DNA of 64,000 nucleotides from NCBI RefSeq assembly GCF_947492715.1, contig NZ_CANLNS010000008.1:62001-126000 (forward strand). The letters run 5' to 3'. The notes beneath the pieces are model-generated. The model was not told where the DNA came from, did no database searches, and was given only the letters and a program-made list of their open reading frames with translations. This stretch comes from an uncultured Psychroserpens sp. (GTDB lineage Bacteria; Bacteroidota; Bacteroidia; Flavobacteriales; Flavobacteriaceae). This document shows positions 14,769-23,914 of the stretch, in pieces (the stretch's first letter is position 1; each line of letters starts with the position of its first letter). Both the position numbers and the translations under genes were made by a program.

Positions 14769-15650
14769 ATGCTACAAGAGTTGTCTAAAATAGAAGAAAA
14801 AATCACACAAAGTTCTACCTGGGAGTCTACACAAGAATTCCTTAATAAACATGTGGATTTTGGTGATAAAATAAGCATTTCTATTTTAGATGTTTTGGTT
14901 GTGATTACGGCAATATTTGTAACAACCATTATACTTAGGGTGGTACTTAAACTTATTACAAGACGCCTTCCCGCTGAAGATAAAAGCAGATTTAAAGTTG
15001 TATATGGATACTTTAGATGGCTCATATATGTGGTCATATTACTTATAACATTGCACTCAGTTGGCGTTAATGTTACCGCAGTTTTTGCTGCGTCTGCAGC
15101 GCTTTTAATTGGAATTGGTCTGGCCTTGCAAACTTTATTTCAGGATATTATTTCTGGTGTGTTTATTTTAATTGATCAATCTGTTCATGTTGGAGATATT
15201 ATAGAAATTGAAAACAAAGTTGGACGTGTCGAAGAAATTAAATTAAGAACAACTCGTGCGGTTACAATAGACAACAAAGTTTTGGTTATTCCAAATCATT
15301 TATATCTTACAAATAGTTTATATAATTGGACTCAAAATGGGACACTCACTAGAGAAAGTGTGTCTATTGGTGTTGCCTATGGCAGTGATGTTCAACTGGT
15401 AAAGAAACTATTGCTTCAAGCTGCAAATACACATCCTGATGTTATTGATAAACCAGAACCAACTGTAGTATTTGAAGATTTTGGAGACAGTTCTTTAAAT
15501 TTTAAATTAATTTTTAGCTTAGCAGATAGTTTTAAAGCACAATTTCCTAAGAGTGATATACGTTTTGAAATTGATAAACTCTTTAGAGTCCATAATATAA
15601 CAATACCATTTCCTCAAAGAGATGTCCATATTATTCAAAAATCAGAATAG
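14769..15650 (+). CDS. Small-conductance mechanosensitive channel, MscS family
   Basis: A 293-residue channel that opens under membrane tension to release solutes on osmotic downshock. An amphipathic N-terminal segment precedes two hydrophobic helices (about 38-62 and 82-103). The pore helix is AVFAASAALLIGIGLALQTLFQ at about 100-122, and the MscS beta domain begins at DIISGVFILIDQSVHVGDII. The C-terminal alpha/beta domain ends with FPQRDVHI, the usual family ending. Length matches MscS of E. coli (286). Third gene of the operon. Confidence 0.93.
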   Translation: MLQELSKIEEKITQSSTWESTQEFLNKHVDFGDKISISILDVLVVITAIFVTTIILRVVLKLITRRLPAEDKSRFKVVYGYFRWLIYVVILLITLHSVGVNVTAVFAASAALLIGIGLALQTLFQDIISGVFILIDQSVHVGDIIEIENKVGRVEEIKLRTTRAVTIDNKVLVIPNHLYLTNSLYNWTQNGTLTRESVSIGVAYGSDVQLVKKLLLQAANTHPDVIDKPEPTVVFEDFGDSSLNFKLIFSLADSFKAQFPKSDIRFEIDKLFRVHNITIPFPQRDVHIIQKSE

Positions 15651-15686
15651 TATTAAGTCATTATCCATGTAACTTTAAAAATATGT

Positions 15687-16571
15687 ATGAGTATTAAATC
15701 GTGTAAATTTCTTTTTATTTTGTGTGTTTGTTGCTTGTCACAATCAGTAATGGGGCAGCTTACAGATATTGCAAGATTAGAATATTCATTTATACCGAAA
15801 AGTAATTCTGAGGATCAATACACTAGAATAAGAGCATTGGTCAATTACCCCATTAAAACTAATGAAGATTGTTATTTAGTTATAGGTGCCGAATACAATC
15901 GAATTATTCTTAACCTAGAAGATAGCTACCCATTTGATAGATCGCTTATAGAAACAATTAATGTTATCGATTTAAATATTGGCTATACCTTTAAAACAAG
16001 TGAAAACTGGAGACTAGGATTGAGAGTTAATCCCAGAGTGGCTTCAACTTTAATTGATAAAATCACTTTTGAAGATGTTTTCTTGAATGGTGGTGTTTTT
16101 GCTATTAATGATAGAACAGACGACGAAAGCCTTAAACGACCTTATCGTTTAGTGTTAGGACTAACTTATAATACAACAACTGGAGTTCCATTTCCATTAC
16201 CTTTTGTAAGTTACTATAGAAGAGTTAATGAAAATTGGTCGTTCTCGGCGGGCGTTCCAAAATCAAATATTAAGTACTTTTTTAATGAAAAAAGTATGCT
16301 TCAAACATTTGTGAGTTTAGATGGTTATTTTGCCCATTTACAGCGCCCACTTACAATAAATGGCAGGCAAATTGATAATATCTCTTTGTCTATCGCAGTT
16401 GGAGGTATTGGCTATGAGTATTTTTTCACGAAACATCTTGTTGCTTATGCTTATACTGGGTATACTTTTAGATTAAATAATGTATTACGTGATACAAATA
16501 GAAATGAAGTTTTTAAATTAGATGACGTAAACGCGTTTTATTTAAGAACCGGAATAAAATTTAAGATATAA
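15687..16571 (+). CDS. Predicted outer-membrane beta-barrel (DUF6268-like)
   Basis: A 294-residue secreted protein with a signal peptide ending near MGQ (about residue 24). The rest alternates polar and hydrophobic residues with many aromatic strand ends (RLVLGLTYN, FPLPFVSYYRRVNENWSFSAG, GIGYEYFFTKHLVAYAYTGY, and a final FYLRTGIKFKI), the pattern of an outer-membrane barrel. It resembles the DUF6268 family of Bacteroidetes. It lies 36 bp after mscS and 3 bp before a response regulator, so it may be a target or partner of that regulator. No biochemical role is known to me. Confidence 0.65.
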   Translation: MSIKSCKFLFILCVCCLSQSVMGQLTDIARLEYSFIPKSNSEDQYTRIRALVNYPIKTNEDCYLVIGAEYNRIILNLEDSYPFDRSLIETINVIDLNIGYTFKTSENWRLGLRVNPRVASTLIDKITFEDVFLNGGVFAINDRTDDESLKRPYRLVLGLTYNTTTGVPFPLPFVSYYRRVNENWSFSAGVPKSNIKYFFNEKSMLQTFVSLDGYFAHLQRPLTINGRQIDNISLSIAVGGIGYEYFFTKHLVAYAYTGYTFRLNNVLRDTNRNEVFKLDDVNAFYLRTGIKFKI

Positions 16572-16574
16572 AAA

Positions 16575-17738
16575 ATGGCAAAGATTTTAGTAATAGAAGA
16601 TGAAGCAGCAATTAGAAGAGTACTAGTAAAAATACTCTCGGAAGAAAACGATACCTACGAAGTAGATGAGGCAGAAGATGGCTTAGTAGGTATAGAGAAA
16701 ATAAAGAAAGATGACTACGATCTTGTACTTTGTGATATTAAAATGCCGAAAATGGATGGGGTAGAAGTGCTGGAGGCCGTTAAGAAAATAAAGCCAGAAA
16801 CTCCAATGGTTATGATTTCTGGTCATGGAGATCTTGATACAGCGGTAAATACTATGCGTTTAGGTGCATTTGATTATATTTCGAAGCCACCAGATTTAAA
16901 TAGATTACTAAATACCGTGCGCATTGCTTTAGATAGAAAGGAACTTGTTGTTGAAAATAAAATGCTCAAAAAGAAAGTGAGCAAAAAATATGAAATGATA
17001 GGTGACAGTGATGCCATTTCACATATCAAAGAAATGATAGAAAAAGTATCTGCTACAGATGCAAGAGTACTAATTACAGGACCTAACGGAACAGGTAAAG
17101 AACTTGTAGCGCATTGGTTACACCAAAAAAGCGAAAGATCTAAAGGGCCGTTAATTGAAGTTAACTGCGCTGCGATTCCATCAGAATTAATAGAAAGCGA
17201 ACTTTTTGGTCATGTTAAAGGCGCTTTTACAAGTGCAGTAAAAGATAGGGCAGGAAAGTTTGAAGCAGCTAATGGAGGTACTATTTTCTTAGATGAAATT
17301 GGAGATATGAGTTTGTCGGCTCAAGCCAAGGTCTTAAGAGCACTTCAAGAAAATAAAATTCAACGTGTAGGTAACGATAAAGATATTAAAGTAGATGTTC
17401 GAGTTGTTGCTGCTACCAATAAAGACCTGAAAACTGAAATTTCCGAAGGTAGATTTAGAGAAGATTTATACCACAGGTTAGCCGTTATTTTAATTAAAGT
17501 GCCAGCGCTAAATGATAGACGGGAGGATATTCCGTTGCTCGTTAATCATTTTTCTTCTAAAATTTCCGAAGAACAAGGAACAGCAAAAAAGGAGTTTTCA
17601 GATAAGGCTATAAAACGTCTTCAAGAGTACGACTGGACAGGTAATATTCGTGAATTGCGAAATGTTGTAGAACGCTTAATTATTCTAGGAGAGAAAGAAG
17701 TAAGCGAAAACGACGTGAAATTATTTGCTAGTAAATAA
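16575..17738 (+). CDS. Sigma-54-type response regulator lacking a DNA-binding domain
   Basis: A 387-residue NtrC-like protein. The receiver domain occupies 1-120 with phospho-acceptor Asp54 (VLCDIKMPKMDG). The AAA+ domain spans about 140-370: Walker A GPNGTGKE (169-176), sigma-54 contact loop GAFTSA (216-221), Walker B GGTIFLDEIG and the Arg-finger stretch RFREDLYHRL. The protein ends at FASK after the AAA+ lid, so the usual Fis-type helix-turn-helix is absent. The contact loop also differs from GAFTGA. It may therefore activate sigma-54 polymerase from solution rather than from an enhancer. No histidine kinase is adjacent; it ends 3 bp from a convergent gene. Confidence 0.88.
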   Translation: MAKILVIEDEAAIRRVLVKILSEENDTYEVDEAEDGLVGIEKIKKDDYDLVLCDIKMPKMDGVEVLEAVKKIKPETPMVMISGHGDLDTAVNTMRLGAFDYISKPPDLNRLLNTVRIALDRKELVVENKMLKKKVSKKYEMIGDSDAISHIKEMIEKVSATDARVLITGPNGTGKELVAHWLHQKSERSKGPLIEVNCAAIPSELIESELFGHVKGAFTSAVKDRAGKFEAANGGTIFLDEIGDMSLSAQAKVLRALQENKIQRVGNDKDIKVDVRVVAATNKDLKTEISEGRFREDLYHRLAVILIKVPALNDRREDIPLLVNHFSSKISEEQGTAKKEFSDKAIKRLQEYDWTGNIRELRNVVERLIILGEKEVSENDVKLFASK

Positions 17739-17741
17739 TAG

Positions 17742-18953
17742 TTATAGCTCAAATATTATATTAATACCGGCTTGAATGTCGGGATTATTATTCACAGTAA
17801 GGTCTTGTTGTAAATAAAACGTCATAGATCCTTTCTTTTGAAATGTATACATTAACGTCCAATAGTTGTTGTTTTTATAAAGGTTTTCTGTTCCCATATT
17901 CCACGATTTAAATGAGGTGCCGTTTTTTGTAGGTATCAAATAATCAAATTCATCGGTCTTATATAAACTAGTTTGAATGTAAAAATCAAGACCAAATGCA
18001 TGTCTTGTTTTTCCTTTTGAAAAAAAGTTATACTCAATAATAGTTTCAATGTTGGCTAGATAATCATTTGATGCAAACTCTACATTGCTAGACTTTAAAT
18101 CAAATAAATTAAGTCTGTTAATACCAAGATTGAAACCAATATTAAAAAGACCTACTTGTTTGTAAGCATATTGCTTCATAGCGTTGATGCCAATACCAAA
18201 ATCAATAGAACTATTATATTGAGACGTATTTAAGCCAACGTGAGTTGCGATATTAAAATATAAATGGCGCTCTTCATTTTTAAGGAATTCAGGATAAAAT
18301 AAATGCGTAAACTCAAACCCGTTTAGAAAAACATCTCCACGTTTAATATTGACCTGATTATCGTTTCTGTCTTTAAATAGTAATGACGCTTTATTTTTTG
18401 GATATAAACCTCTGTCAAATGGATCGTCTCCTCCAGCAATATTATCGTGAAAAGATTCAATAAAATTATCGTTTGTAACTAAGGAAAAAGGTGCTTTTCC
18501 ACCTGACAATAAAAAAAGACGCATACCAATTTTTAGTTCGCTGGTAGTATTTAATTTGAATCTGATATTAGGCCTAAAACCTTTAATAACACCATCACTA
18601 GCAACCTTTAACGATTTGGCGTCTAACGTATCTACATCGACTGCAAATTCTCTTACATGCCAAGGGAATTGACTGATAAAATCTCTATCTGAAGTTTGAT
18701 TTGGTATATAGGCTACTACAGGAGGAGACCAAACATTTCCGCTTTCAACTGATAAGTCGATTTTTGTCGACTCAGTTGGTGCAAAGTTGAAATTTCCTTG
18801 AATTCTAGAAAGGAAAATACCACTTGGATGTGTAGAAACAACACTAGGCTTGAATATATTCGCAGTTTTATGGTATAAAGAGTCATGACCTTGACTAAAT
18901 ACAGTTAAAGTCGAGAAAAAAATAAGCAATATGACAATGAGACGATTATTCAA
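17742..18953 (-). CDS. Predicted outer-membrane beta-barrel protein (DUF3187-like)
   Basis: A 403-residue secreted protein with signal MNNRLIVILLIFFSTLTVFSQ. The sequence is barrel-like, with repeated alternating strands and aromatic turns (NIRFKLNTTSELKIGMRLFL, LFNIGFNLGINRLN, YWTLMYTFQKKGSMTFYLQQ) and a final aliphatic strand ending IIFEL. The overall composition is similar to DUF3187 outer-membrane proteins, but I am not certain of the family. It stands alone between the convergent sigma-54 regulator and the divergent ppk2 gene. Function unknown. Confidence 0.6.
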   Translation of the reverse strand: MNNRLIVILLIFFSTLTVFSQGHDSLYHKTANIFKPSVVSTHPSGIFLSRIQGNFNFAPTESTKIDLSVESGNVWSPPVVAYIPNQTSDRDFISQFPWHVREFAVDVDTLDAKSLKVASDGVIKGFRPNIRFKLNTTSELKIGMRLFLLSGGKAPFSLVTNDNFIESFHDNIAGGDDPFDRGLYPKNKASLLFKDRNDNQVNIKRGDVFLNGFEFTHLFYPEFLKNEERHLYFNIATHVGLNTSQYNSSIDFGIGINAMKQYAYKQVGLFNIGFNLGINRLNLFDLKSSNVEFASNDYLANIETIIEYNFFSKGKTRHAFGLDFYIQTSLYKTDEFDYLIPTKNGTSFKSWNMGTENLYKNNNYWTLMYTFQKKGSMTFYLQQDLTVNNNPDIQAGINIIFEL

Positions 18954-18975
18954 AATAATTTAAGTACTGTTAAAG

Positions 18976-19003
18976 TTTATTTTTATATTTAAAACTAAAT
19001 TTG
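18976..19003 (+). promoter_or_regulatory. Predicted ppk2 promoter, leaderless
   Basis: TAAATTTG at 18996-19003 fits the -7 consensus, with a TTTATT at 18976-18981 in the -33 region. The ATG at 19010 begins 7 nt after the box, so transcription would start at or next to the start codon, implying a leaderless mRNA. Confidence 0.45.
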
Positions 19004-19009
19004 ATTAAA

Positions 19010-19888
19010 ATGAAAAAAATAGTGATAAATGATTTTAAAGTGTCTAAGTCATTGACTTTAAGTCAAATATCGACAAATTTTGATTTAGAAGCCAATAAAA
19101 ACGAAATTGAAAAGGAATTAGAAGACGTTAGAGAAAATCTTGGTGATTTTCAAAATACAATTTATGCTCATGGTAAATATGCTGTTTTAGTTTGTATTCA
19201 AGGCATGGATACAGCAGGAAAGGATAGCATGATTAGAGAGGTGTTTAAAGATTTTAATACACGTGGTATTGTTGTACATAGTTTTAAAGTTCCTACCGAA
19301 ATAGAGCGTAAACATGATTATTTATGGAGACATTATATCGCTTTACCTGCTCGTGGGAAGTTTGGTGTTTTTAATAGAACACATTACGAAAACGTTCTGG
19401 TTACAAGAGTGCATCCAAATTATATTCTAGGAGAATTTTTACCAGATGTAAATTCAATTGAAGATGTAAATGATGCGTTTTGGGACAAGCGATTTAAGCA
19501 AATTAATGACTTTGAAAAACACATTGCAGACAACGGAACCATTATTTTTAAGTTTTTCCTTCATATTTCAAAAGAGGAGCAAAAAAACAGGTTGTTGAGA
19601 CGTTTGCATAAAAAAGAAAAAAACTGGAAATTCTCGCCTGGCGATTTAAAGGAACGAAAACTTTGGGATGACTATCAAGATTGTTATCAAGATGCTATTA
19701 ATAGAACGTCTAAACCTCATGCACCTTGGTATGTAATACCTTCTGACGACAAGCCAACAGCACGTTATATTGTAGCTAAAATTATGTATGATACACTTAT
19801 TCAATACAAGGATATCGTAGAGCCAGAACTGGAAGACGAGTTTAAAACTAATCTAGGTTTATACATTAAAGAGCTTGAGAATGAATAG
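19010..19888 (+). CDS. ppk2: Polyphosphate kinase 2 family protein
   Basis: A 292-residue P-loop kinase of the PPK2 family, which transfers phosphate between polyphosphate and nucleotides (usually polyP-driven ADP/GDP or AMP phosphorylation). Walker A is GMDTAGKDS at about 65-73. The lid/Walker B region is FGVFNRTHYENVLVTRVHP, and the arginine-rich lid is RLLRRLHKKEKNWKF. The catalytic stretch HAPWYVIPSDDK is also present. ATG 19010 is preferred to an upstream TTG at 19001. Whether it is class I, II or III cannot be read with certainty; the length fits a single-domain enzyme. Single-gene unit. Confidence 0.9.
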   Translation: MKKIVINDFKVSKSLTLSQISTNFDLEANKNEIEKELEDVRENLGDFQNTIYAHGKYAVLVCIQGMDTAGKDSMIREVFKDFNTRGIVVHSFKVPTEIERKHDYLWRHYIALPARGKFGVFNRTHYENVLVTRVHPNYILGEFLPDVNSIEDVNDAFWDKRFKQINDFEKHIADNGTIIFKFFLHISKEEQKNRLLRRLHKKEKNWKFSPGDLKERKLWDDYQDCYQDAINRTSKPHAPWYVIPSDDKPTARYIVAKIMYDTLIQYKDIVEPELEDEFKTNLGLYIKELENE

Positions 19889-19961
19889 TTTTTTATGATT
19901 TCTTTTTTAATCGTCATTGTTTAAAATAGTATATTTAGGCTTCAAAGTAAATTACCATCAT

Positions 19962-21365
19962 ATGAAGCGATTTTGTACTATCCTTTTACTTGCTATTACA
20001 TTTCAAATTTCGGCACAAACCGATGCCGAAAATCTAAAAAAAGTGTACTCTAATTCCTTAACCAATGGCATGAGCTATCAATGGCTAGATCATTTGTCTA
20101 ATCAAATTGGTGGACGCCTTTCAGGATCTTTAAATGCAGAGAAAGCAGTTCAATACACGAAAGAAGAACTTGAGAAACTAGGATTAGATAAAGTATGGTT
20201 GCAACCAGTAATGGTACCACGTTGGGTAAGAGGCGCACCCGAATTTGCTTATATTGAAACGTCTCCTGGTGTAACTACCAGCGTTAATATTTGTGCTCTT
20301 GGAGGCTCAGCAGCAACGCCTACAGGAGGGCTTAAGGCTAAAGTAATTGAAGTTAATACCTATAAAGACTTAGCGGCTTTAGGAGAAAAAAATATTAAAG
20401 GAAAAATTGTATTTATCAATAGACCAATGCAGGCAGATCTCATTAATACCTTTGAGGCTTATGGTGGATGTTCTGTTGAACGTTATGCAGGAGCTGCAGA
20501 AGCGGCAAAATATGGTGCTGTTGGTACTATAGTACGCTCACTTAATTTAAGATTAGACGATTACCCTCACACAGGTAGTATGAGTTATGGCGATTTGCCT
20601 GTTGGACAAAGAATCCCATCGGCCGCAATAAGTACAAACGATGCCGAATTATTAAGTGGTATGTTAGCACTTAATAAGGATATCAATTTCTTTTTTAGTC
20701 AGAATTGTAAACAATTGTCTGATGTACAATCTTACAACGTTATTGGAGAAATAACAGGAAGCGAATTTCCAAATGAAATCATTGTAGTTGGTGGTCATTT
20801 AGATTCATGGGATTTGGGAGATGGATCGCACGATGATGGTGCTGGTGTTGTACAATCTATGGATGTTTTACGTCTTTTGAAAGAAAGCGGAATTAAACCA
20901 AAGCGTACCATTCGGGCTGTGTTGTTTATGAACGAAGAAAACGGATTACGCGGTGGAAAAAAATACGCCGAGGTAGCCAAACAAAAGAATGAAAATCATG
21001 TGTTTGCATTAGAAAGCGACTCTGGAGGGTTTACACCAAGAGGATTTAGTTTTCAATGTAGTGAGGCTATGTTGGCAAAAGTACAAAGCTGGAGACCTTT
21101 ATTTAAACCGTATTTAATTCATTTTTTCGAAGAAGGCTATAGTGGTGCAGATATTGGACCGCTAAAGAACGATGGTATCGTTTTAGCTGGTTTACGCCCT
21201 GATTCTCAGCGCTATTTTGATCATCACCATGCCAGTAATGATACGTTTGAACATGTGAATAAACGTGAATTAGAGCTTGGTGCTGCATCAATGACTGCTT
21301 TAGTTTATCTTATAGATAAATATGGTACTCAAACGATTTCTAACGAAGAAAAACTAAGAGACTAA
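19962..21365 (+). CDS. M28-family zinc peptidase, carboxypeptidase Q-like, secreted
   Basis: A 467-residue secreted peptidase from ATG 19962, whose signal MKRFCTILLLAITFQISAQ sets the start. A PA-domain-like insert (about 110-240) sits in the N-terminal half. The zinc site is visible as VGGHLDSWDLGDGSHDDGAG (about 275-294), then FMNEENGLRGG (about 324-334), ESDSGGF and finally HHHASND near 421. The arrangement matches plasma glutamate carboxypeptidase/carboxypeptidase Q. It probably trims peptides in the periplasm. A DinB-like secreted protein follows 42 bp later on the same strand. Confidence 0.9.
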   Translation: MKRFCTILLLAITFQISAQTDAENLKKVYSNSLTNGMSYQWLDHLSNQIGGRLSGSLNAEKAVQYTKEELEKLGLDKVWLQPVMVPRWVRGAPEFAYIETSPGVTTSVNICALGGSAATPTGGLKAKVIEVNTYKDLAALGEKNIKGKIVFINRPMQADLINTFEAYGGCSVERYAGAAEAAKYGAVGTIVRSLNLRLDDYPHTGSMSYGDLPVGQRIPSAAISTNDAELLSGMLALNKDINFFFSQNCKQLSDVQSYNVIGEITGSEFPNEIIVVGGHLDSWDLGDGSHDDGAGVVQSMDVLRLLKESGIKPKRTIRAVLFMNEENGLRGGKKYAEVAKQKNENHVFALESDSGGFTPRGFSFQCSEAMLAKVQSWRPLFKPYLIHFFEEGYSGADIGPLKNDGIVLAGLRPDSQRYFDHHHASNDTFEHVNKRELELGAASMTALVYLIDKYGTQTISNEEKLRD

Positions 21366-21407
21366 CATCTCGTATACCAATTTATATTTCAACTAAACCC
21401 ATTTAAA

Positions 21408-21992
21408 ATGAAAAACACGATTGTCATTATCGCACTTGTTATTAGTGCAATGTGTTACGCACAAGATACTTCAGAAGAAAAACTACCATATTATGAAGTT
21501 CCAGAATATTCAAAAGAGTTTACAGCTGGTACCATGGCAGCGAGGATGGTAGATGGATTGGGGTTCAGGTTTTATTGGGCAAGTGAAGGTCTTACCGAAA
21601 AGGATTTAAATTATAGACCAAGTAAAGACGTGCGTTCTTCAGAAGACACTATAGATCATATTTTAGATTTATCATATATTATTGTGAATTCTACATTAAA
21701 ACAACCAAATAGTCGAGTTGATAAATCGAAGATGACTTATGAAGAAAAGCGTAAGCAAGCATTAATGAATTTGAAAACAGCAGCAGAGATTTTAAGAGGA
21801 AGCGACGATATATCTCAATATAAAATCATTTTCGGTGAGAATGAAATCCCGTTTTGGAATCAAGTTAATGGACCAATTGCTGATGCTATATGGCATTGCG
21901 GGCAGTTGGCTTCATTTAGAAGAATCACCGGGAATCCAATCAACCCTAATGTAAATCATTTTACAGGTAAAGTCAAAGAAGCTAAAGATTAA
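21408..21992 (+). CDS. DinB-superfamily protein with signal peptide
   Basis: A 194-residue protein with signal MKNTIVIIALVISAMCYAQ, so it is exported, unlike typical cytoplasmic DinB/YfiT enzymes. The four-helix DinB-like bundle contains FYWASEGLTEKDLNYRPSKD, the metal-ligand candidates in DTIDHILDLSYI and IWHCGQLASFRRITG. The last motif (HxxQxxxxRR) is the DinB hallmark. Members are metal-dependent transferases or hydrolases acting on small thiols or lipids, with no known role for this one. Its stop overlaps the start of the next gene by one base. Confidence 0.75.
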   Translation: MKNTIVIIALVISAMCYAQDTSEEKLPYYEVPEYSKEFTAGTMAARMVDGLGFRFYWASEGLTEKDLNYRPSKDVRSSEDTIDHILDLSYIIVNSTLKQPNSRVDKSKMTYEEKRKQALMNLKTAAEILRGSDDISQYKIIFGENEIPFWNQVNGPIADAIWHCGQLASFRRITGNPINPNVNHFTGKVKEAKD

Positions 21993-22378
21993 TGGAAAAA
22001 GCATTTTTAAAACAAATTCATCCAGTTCTGCCTGTAAGGCATGTCATGAATGCTGTTCATTATTATGTGGATGAACTTGGTTTTAAACTTGCGTTTAAAG
22101 ATGCTGGCGATGATCCTGGGTATGCAGGAATTATAAGAGATGGTGTTGAAATTCATTTACAATGGCATGATGAAAATGACTGGGTAGATGGTATGGATAG
22201 TGTGTTGTTGAGAATTTATGTTGAGAATGTAGATGCCCTATTTCAAGAATATAGCACTAAGGCAGTATTTCATGAAAACACAGAACTTAAAGATACCTCA
22301 TGGGGAACACGTGAGTTTGGGATTTATGATAAAAATGGTAACGGTTTGGTGTTTTATAGAGATTTAAAATCATTATGA
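21992..22378 (+). CDS. VOC-family protein (glyoxalase/bleomycin-resistance-like)
   Basis: A 128-residue cytoplasmic vicinal-oxygen-chelate protein. The two beta-alpha-beta-beta-beta halves are seen as PVLPVRHVMNAVHYYVDELG...IIRDGVEIHLQW and VLLRIYVENVDALFQEY...GTREFGIYDKNGNGLVFYR. It resembles bleomycin-binding proteins of the BRP type, but could equally be a dioxygenase or glyoxalase relative. It overlaps the preceding DinB gene by 1 bp and the following gene by 4 bp (ATGA), so it is part of a translationally coupled operon. Confidence 0.85.
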   Translation: MEKAFLKQIHPVLPVRHVMNAVHYYVDELGFKLAFKDAGDDPGYAGIIRDGVEIHLQWHDENDWVDGMDSVLLRIYVENVDALFQEYSTKAVFHENTELKDTSWGTREFGIYDKNGNGLVFYRDLKSL

Positions 22379-23910
22379 GTAATTTAAAAAAGATAATCAT
22401 ATTTGGTAGTTTTATTTTAGGCTCTGTTCAAGTCTTTTCACAAGGTGTTGAAGAGATTTTCTGTAAGCTCATTGAAGAGGGAACAAATTATCCGGTACCT
22501 TATGCAACCATCCAATTTAAAAATGATGGTAACGGTATTGTAGCTAATGTAGATGGTGATTTTAGAATTCCTTATCGCTACAAAACATCAAGAGATACTT
22601 TAATCATCTCATGTTTGGGCTATAAAACAGAAAAAATTGCGGTTGCCTCACTTCAGGATAAGAAGGTAAATTCAATACATCTTAGTCCAAAAATAGAAGC
22701 GCTTAACCAAGTACTTATTAAAGGTAAGAAAACGTCAATTAACGATCTCGATGCCTATACCATAGTTAAAAAAGCTGTGGCTAGTATTTCATTAAATTAC
22801 CCCAAAACACCATATTCTTCTATCGGTTATTATAGAGATTATCAGGTTGTACGAGGAAATTATTACAATCTAAATGAAGCCATAATTGAATCATTTGATG
22901 CAGGCTTTGATACAGATATTATGACCGATGCCTATAATGAAAGCGCCATATTAAGTTATAAAGAAAACAACGAATTCTCAAGAGATTCTACCTTATTAAT
23001 AGCCTATGATGGGGATTCAAAATATATTAAGAACACAACCTTGTCTGGGCAGGGAGGTAATGAGTTAGGTATTTTGAATGTTCATAACCCTATTCGGAAT
23101 TTTGAACATATGAGTTTTTCATTTATATACGTTTTTAAACGCAAATTTTTGGAAAACCATGAGTTCGATCTTTCTCGTAAAGTATATCTTAATGATGATG
23201 TTATTTATGAAATTTCATTCAAAGCTAAACCTGGTTTAGTGGGCAGTAGTCACAAGGCTCATGGTAAAATTTTTATAGCCAAGGATGATTTTGCTATTCA
23301 CAAATTGGAATATGTTGTACTTGAAACGAATAATATAAACCCACTATTTGAAGTCCTAATAGAATACAAACCTAAAGGTGATTTTATGTACCTTAATTAT
23401 ATCACTTTTAATAACAGATTTGTAGTGAGTAATAAATTTGTTTTTGATGTTGAAAGTGTTGATTTTAATGTTTATGAACAAGCCTTTTATCTGAAGTTTA
23501 ATAATAAACTTGATACTACAACTGTAGATAGGAAGGACTTTAGATTTAAATATCAAAAGCGAAAACTAATGGTGAAGAAAGCCGAAATTATTGATCAACA
23601 AACGGTTAAAGTAACCATTGCCGATTGGAGTTTGCCAGAGACCATTGATGAAAATACCAATATGAGCGCATTTGATTATAGAGTGAAAAATATCTATGAT
23701 GTTACTAATAGAAAAATTTTAAGTGCGCCAAAAATTGAAGCCTATCAATTTAGAGAATTTTTTGCTCAAGATGTTTTTGAAAATAGAGTTAAGCCCAATG
23801 ATTTGAAGTTTATTTTGAAATATAAACCATTGTCTGAAGCCGCTATAAATCCGTTAGAGTCAAATAGTGATTATTGGATGAATACACCTTTAAAGAAAGC
23901 TAACAACTAA
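22375..23910 (+). CDS. Carboxypeptidase-regulatory-like domain surface protein
   Basis: A 511-residue protein with signal MSNLKKIIIFGSFILGSVQVFSQ. Residues 24-105 form a carboxypeptidase-regulatory-like domain (PVPYATIQFKNDGNGIVANV, DTLIISCLGYKTEKI, IHLSPKIEALNQVLIKG). The following region of about 400 residues has the beta-rich character of Bacteroidetes proteins with that N-terminal domain (DUF5686-like), and mentions no enzyme motif. It is probably periplasmic or at the outer membrane. Translationally coupled to the VOC gene and 4 bp before the next large surface protein, which suggests that the two work together. Confidence 0.7.
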   Translation: MSNLKKIIIFGSFILGSVQVFSQGVEEIFCKLIEEGTNYPVPYATIQFKNDGNGIVANVDGDFRIPYRYKTSRDTLIISCLGYKTEKIAVASLQDKKVNSIHLSPKIEALNQVLIKGKKTSINDLDAYTIVKKAVASISLNYPKTPYSSIGYYRDYQVVRGNYYNLNEAIIESFDAGFDTDIMTDAYNESAILSYKENNEFSRDSTLLIAYDGDSKYIKNTTLSGQGGNELGILNVHNPIRNFEHMSFSFIYVFKRKFLENHEFDLSRKVYLNDDVIYEISFKAKPGLVGSSHKAHGKIFIAKDDFAIHKLEYVVLETNNINPLFEVLIEYKPKGDFMYLNYITFNNRFVVSNKFVFDVESVDFNVYEQAFYLKFNNKLDTTTVDRKDFRFKYQKRKLMVKKAEIIDQQTVKVTIADWSLPETIDENTNMSAFDYRVKNIYDVTNRKILSAPKIEAYQFREFFAQDVFENRVKPNDLKFILKYKPLSEAAINPLESNSDYWMNTPLKKANN

Positions 23911-23914
23911 TAAG

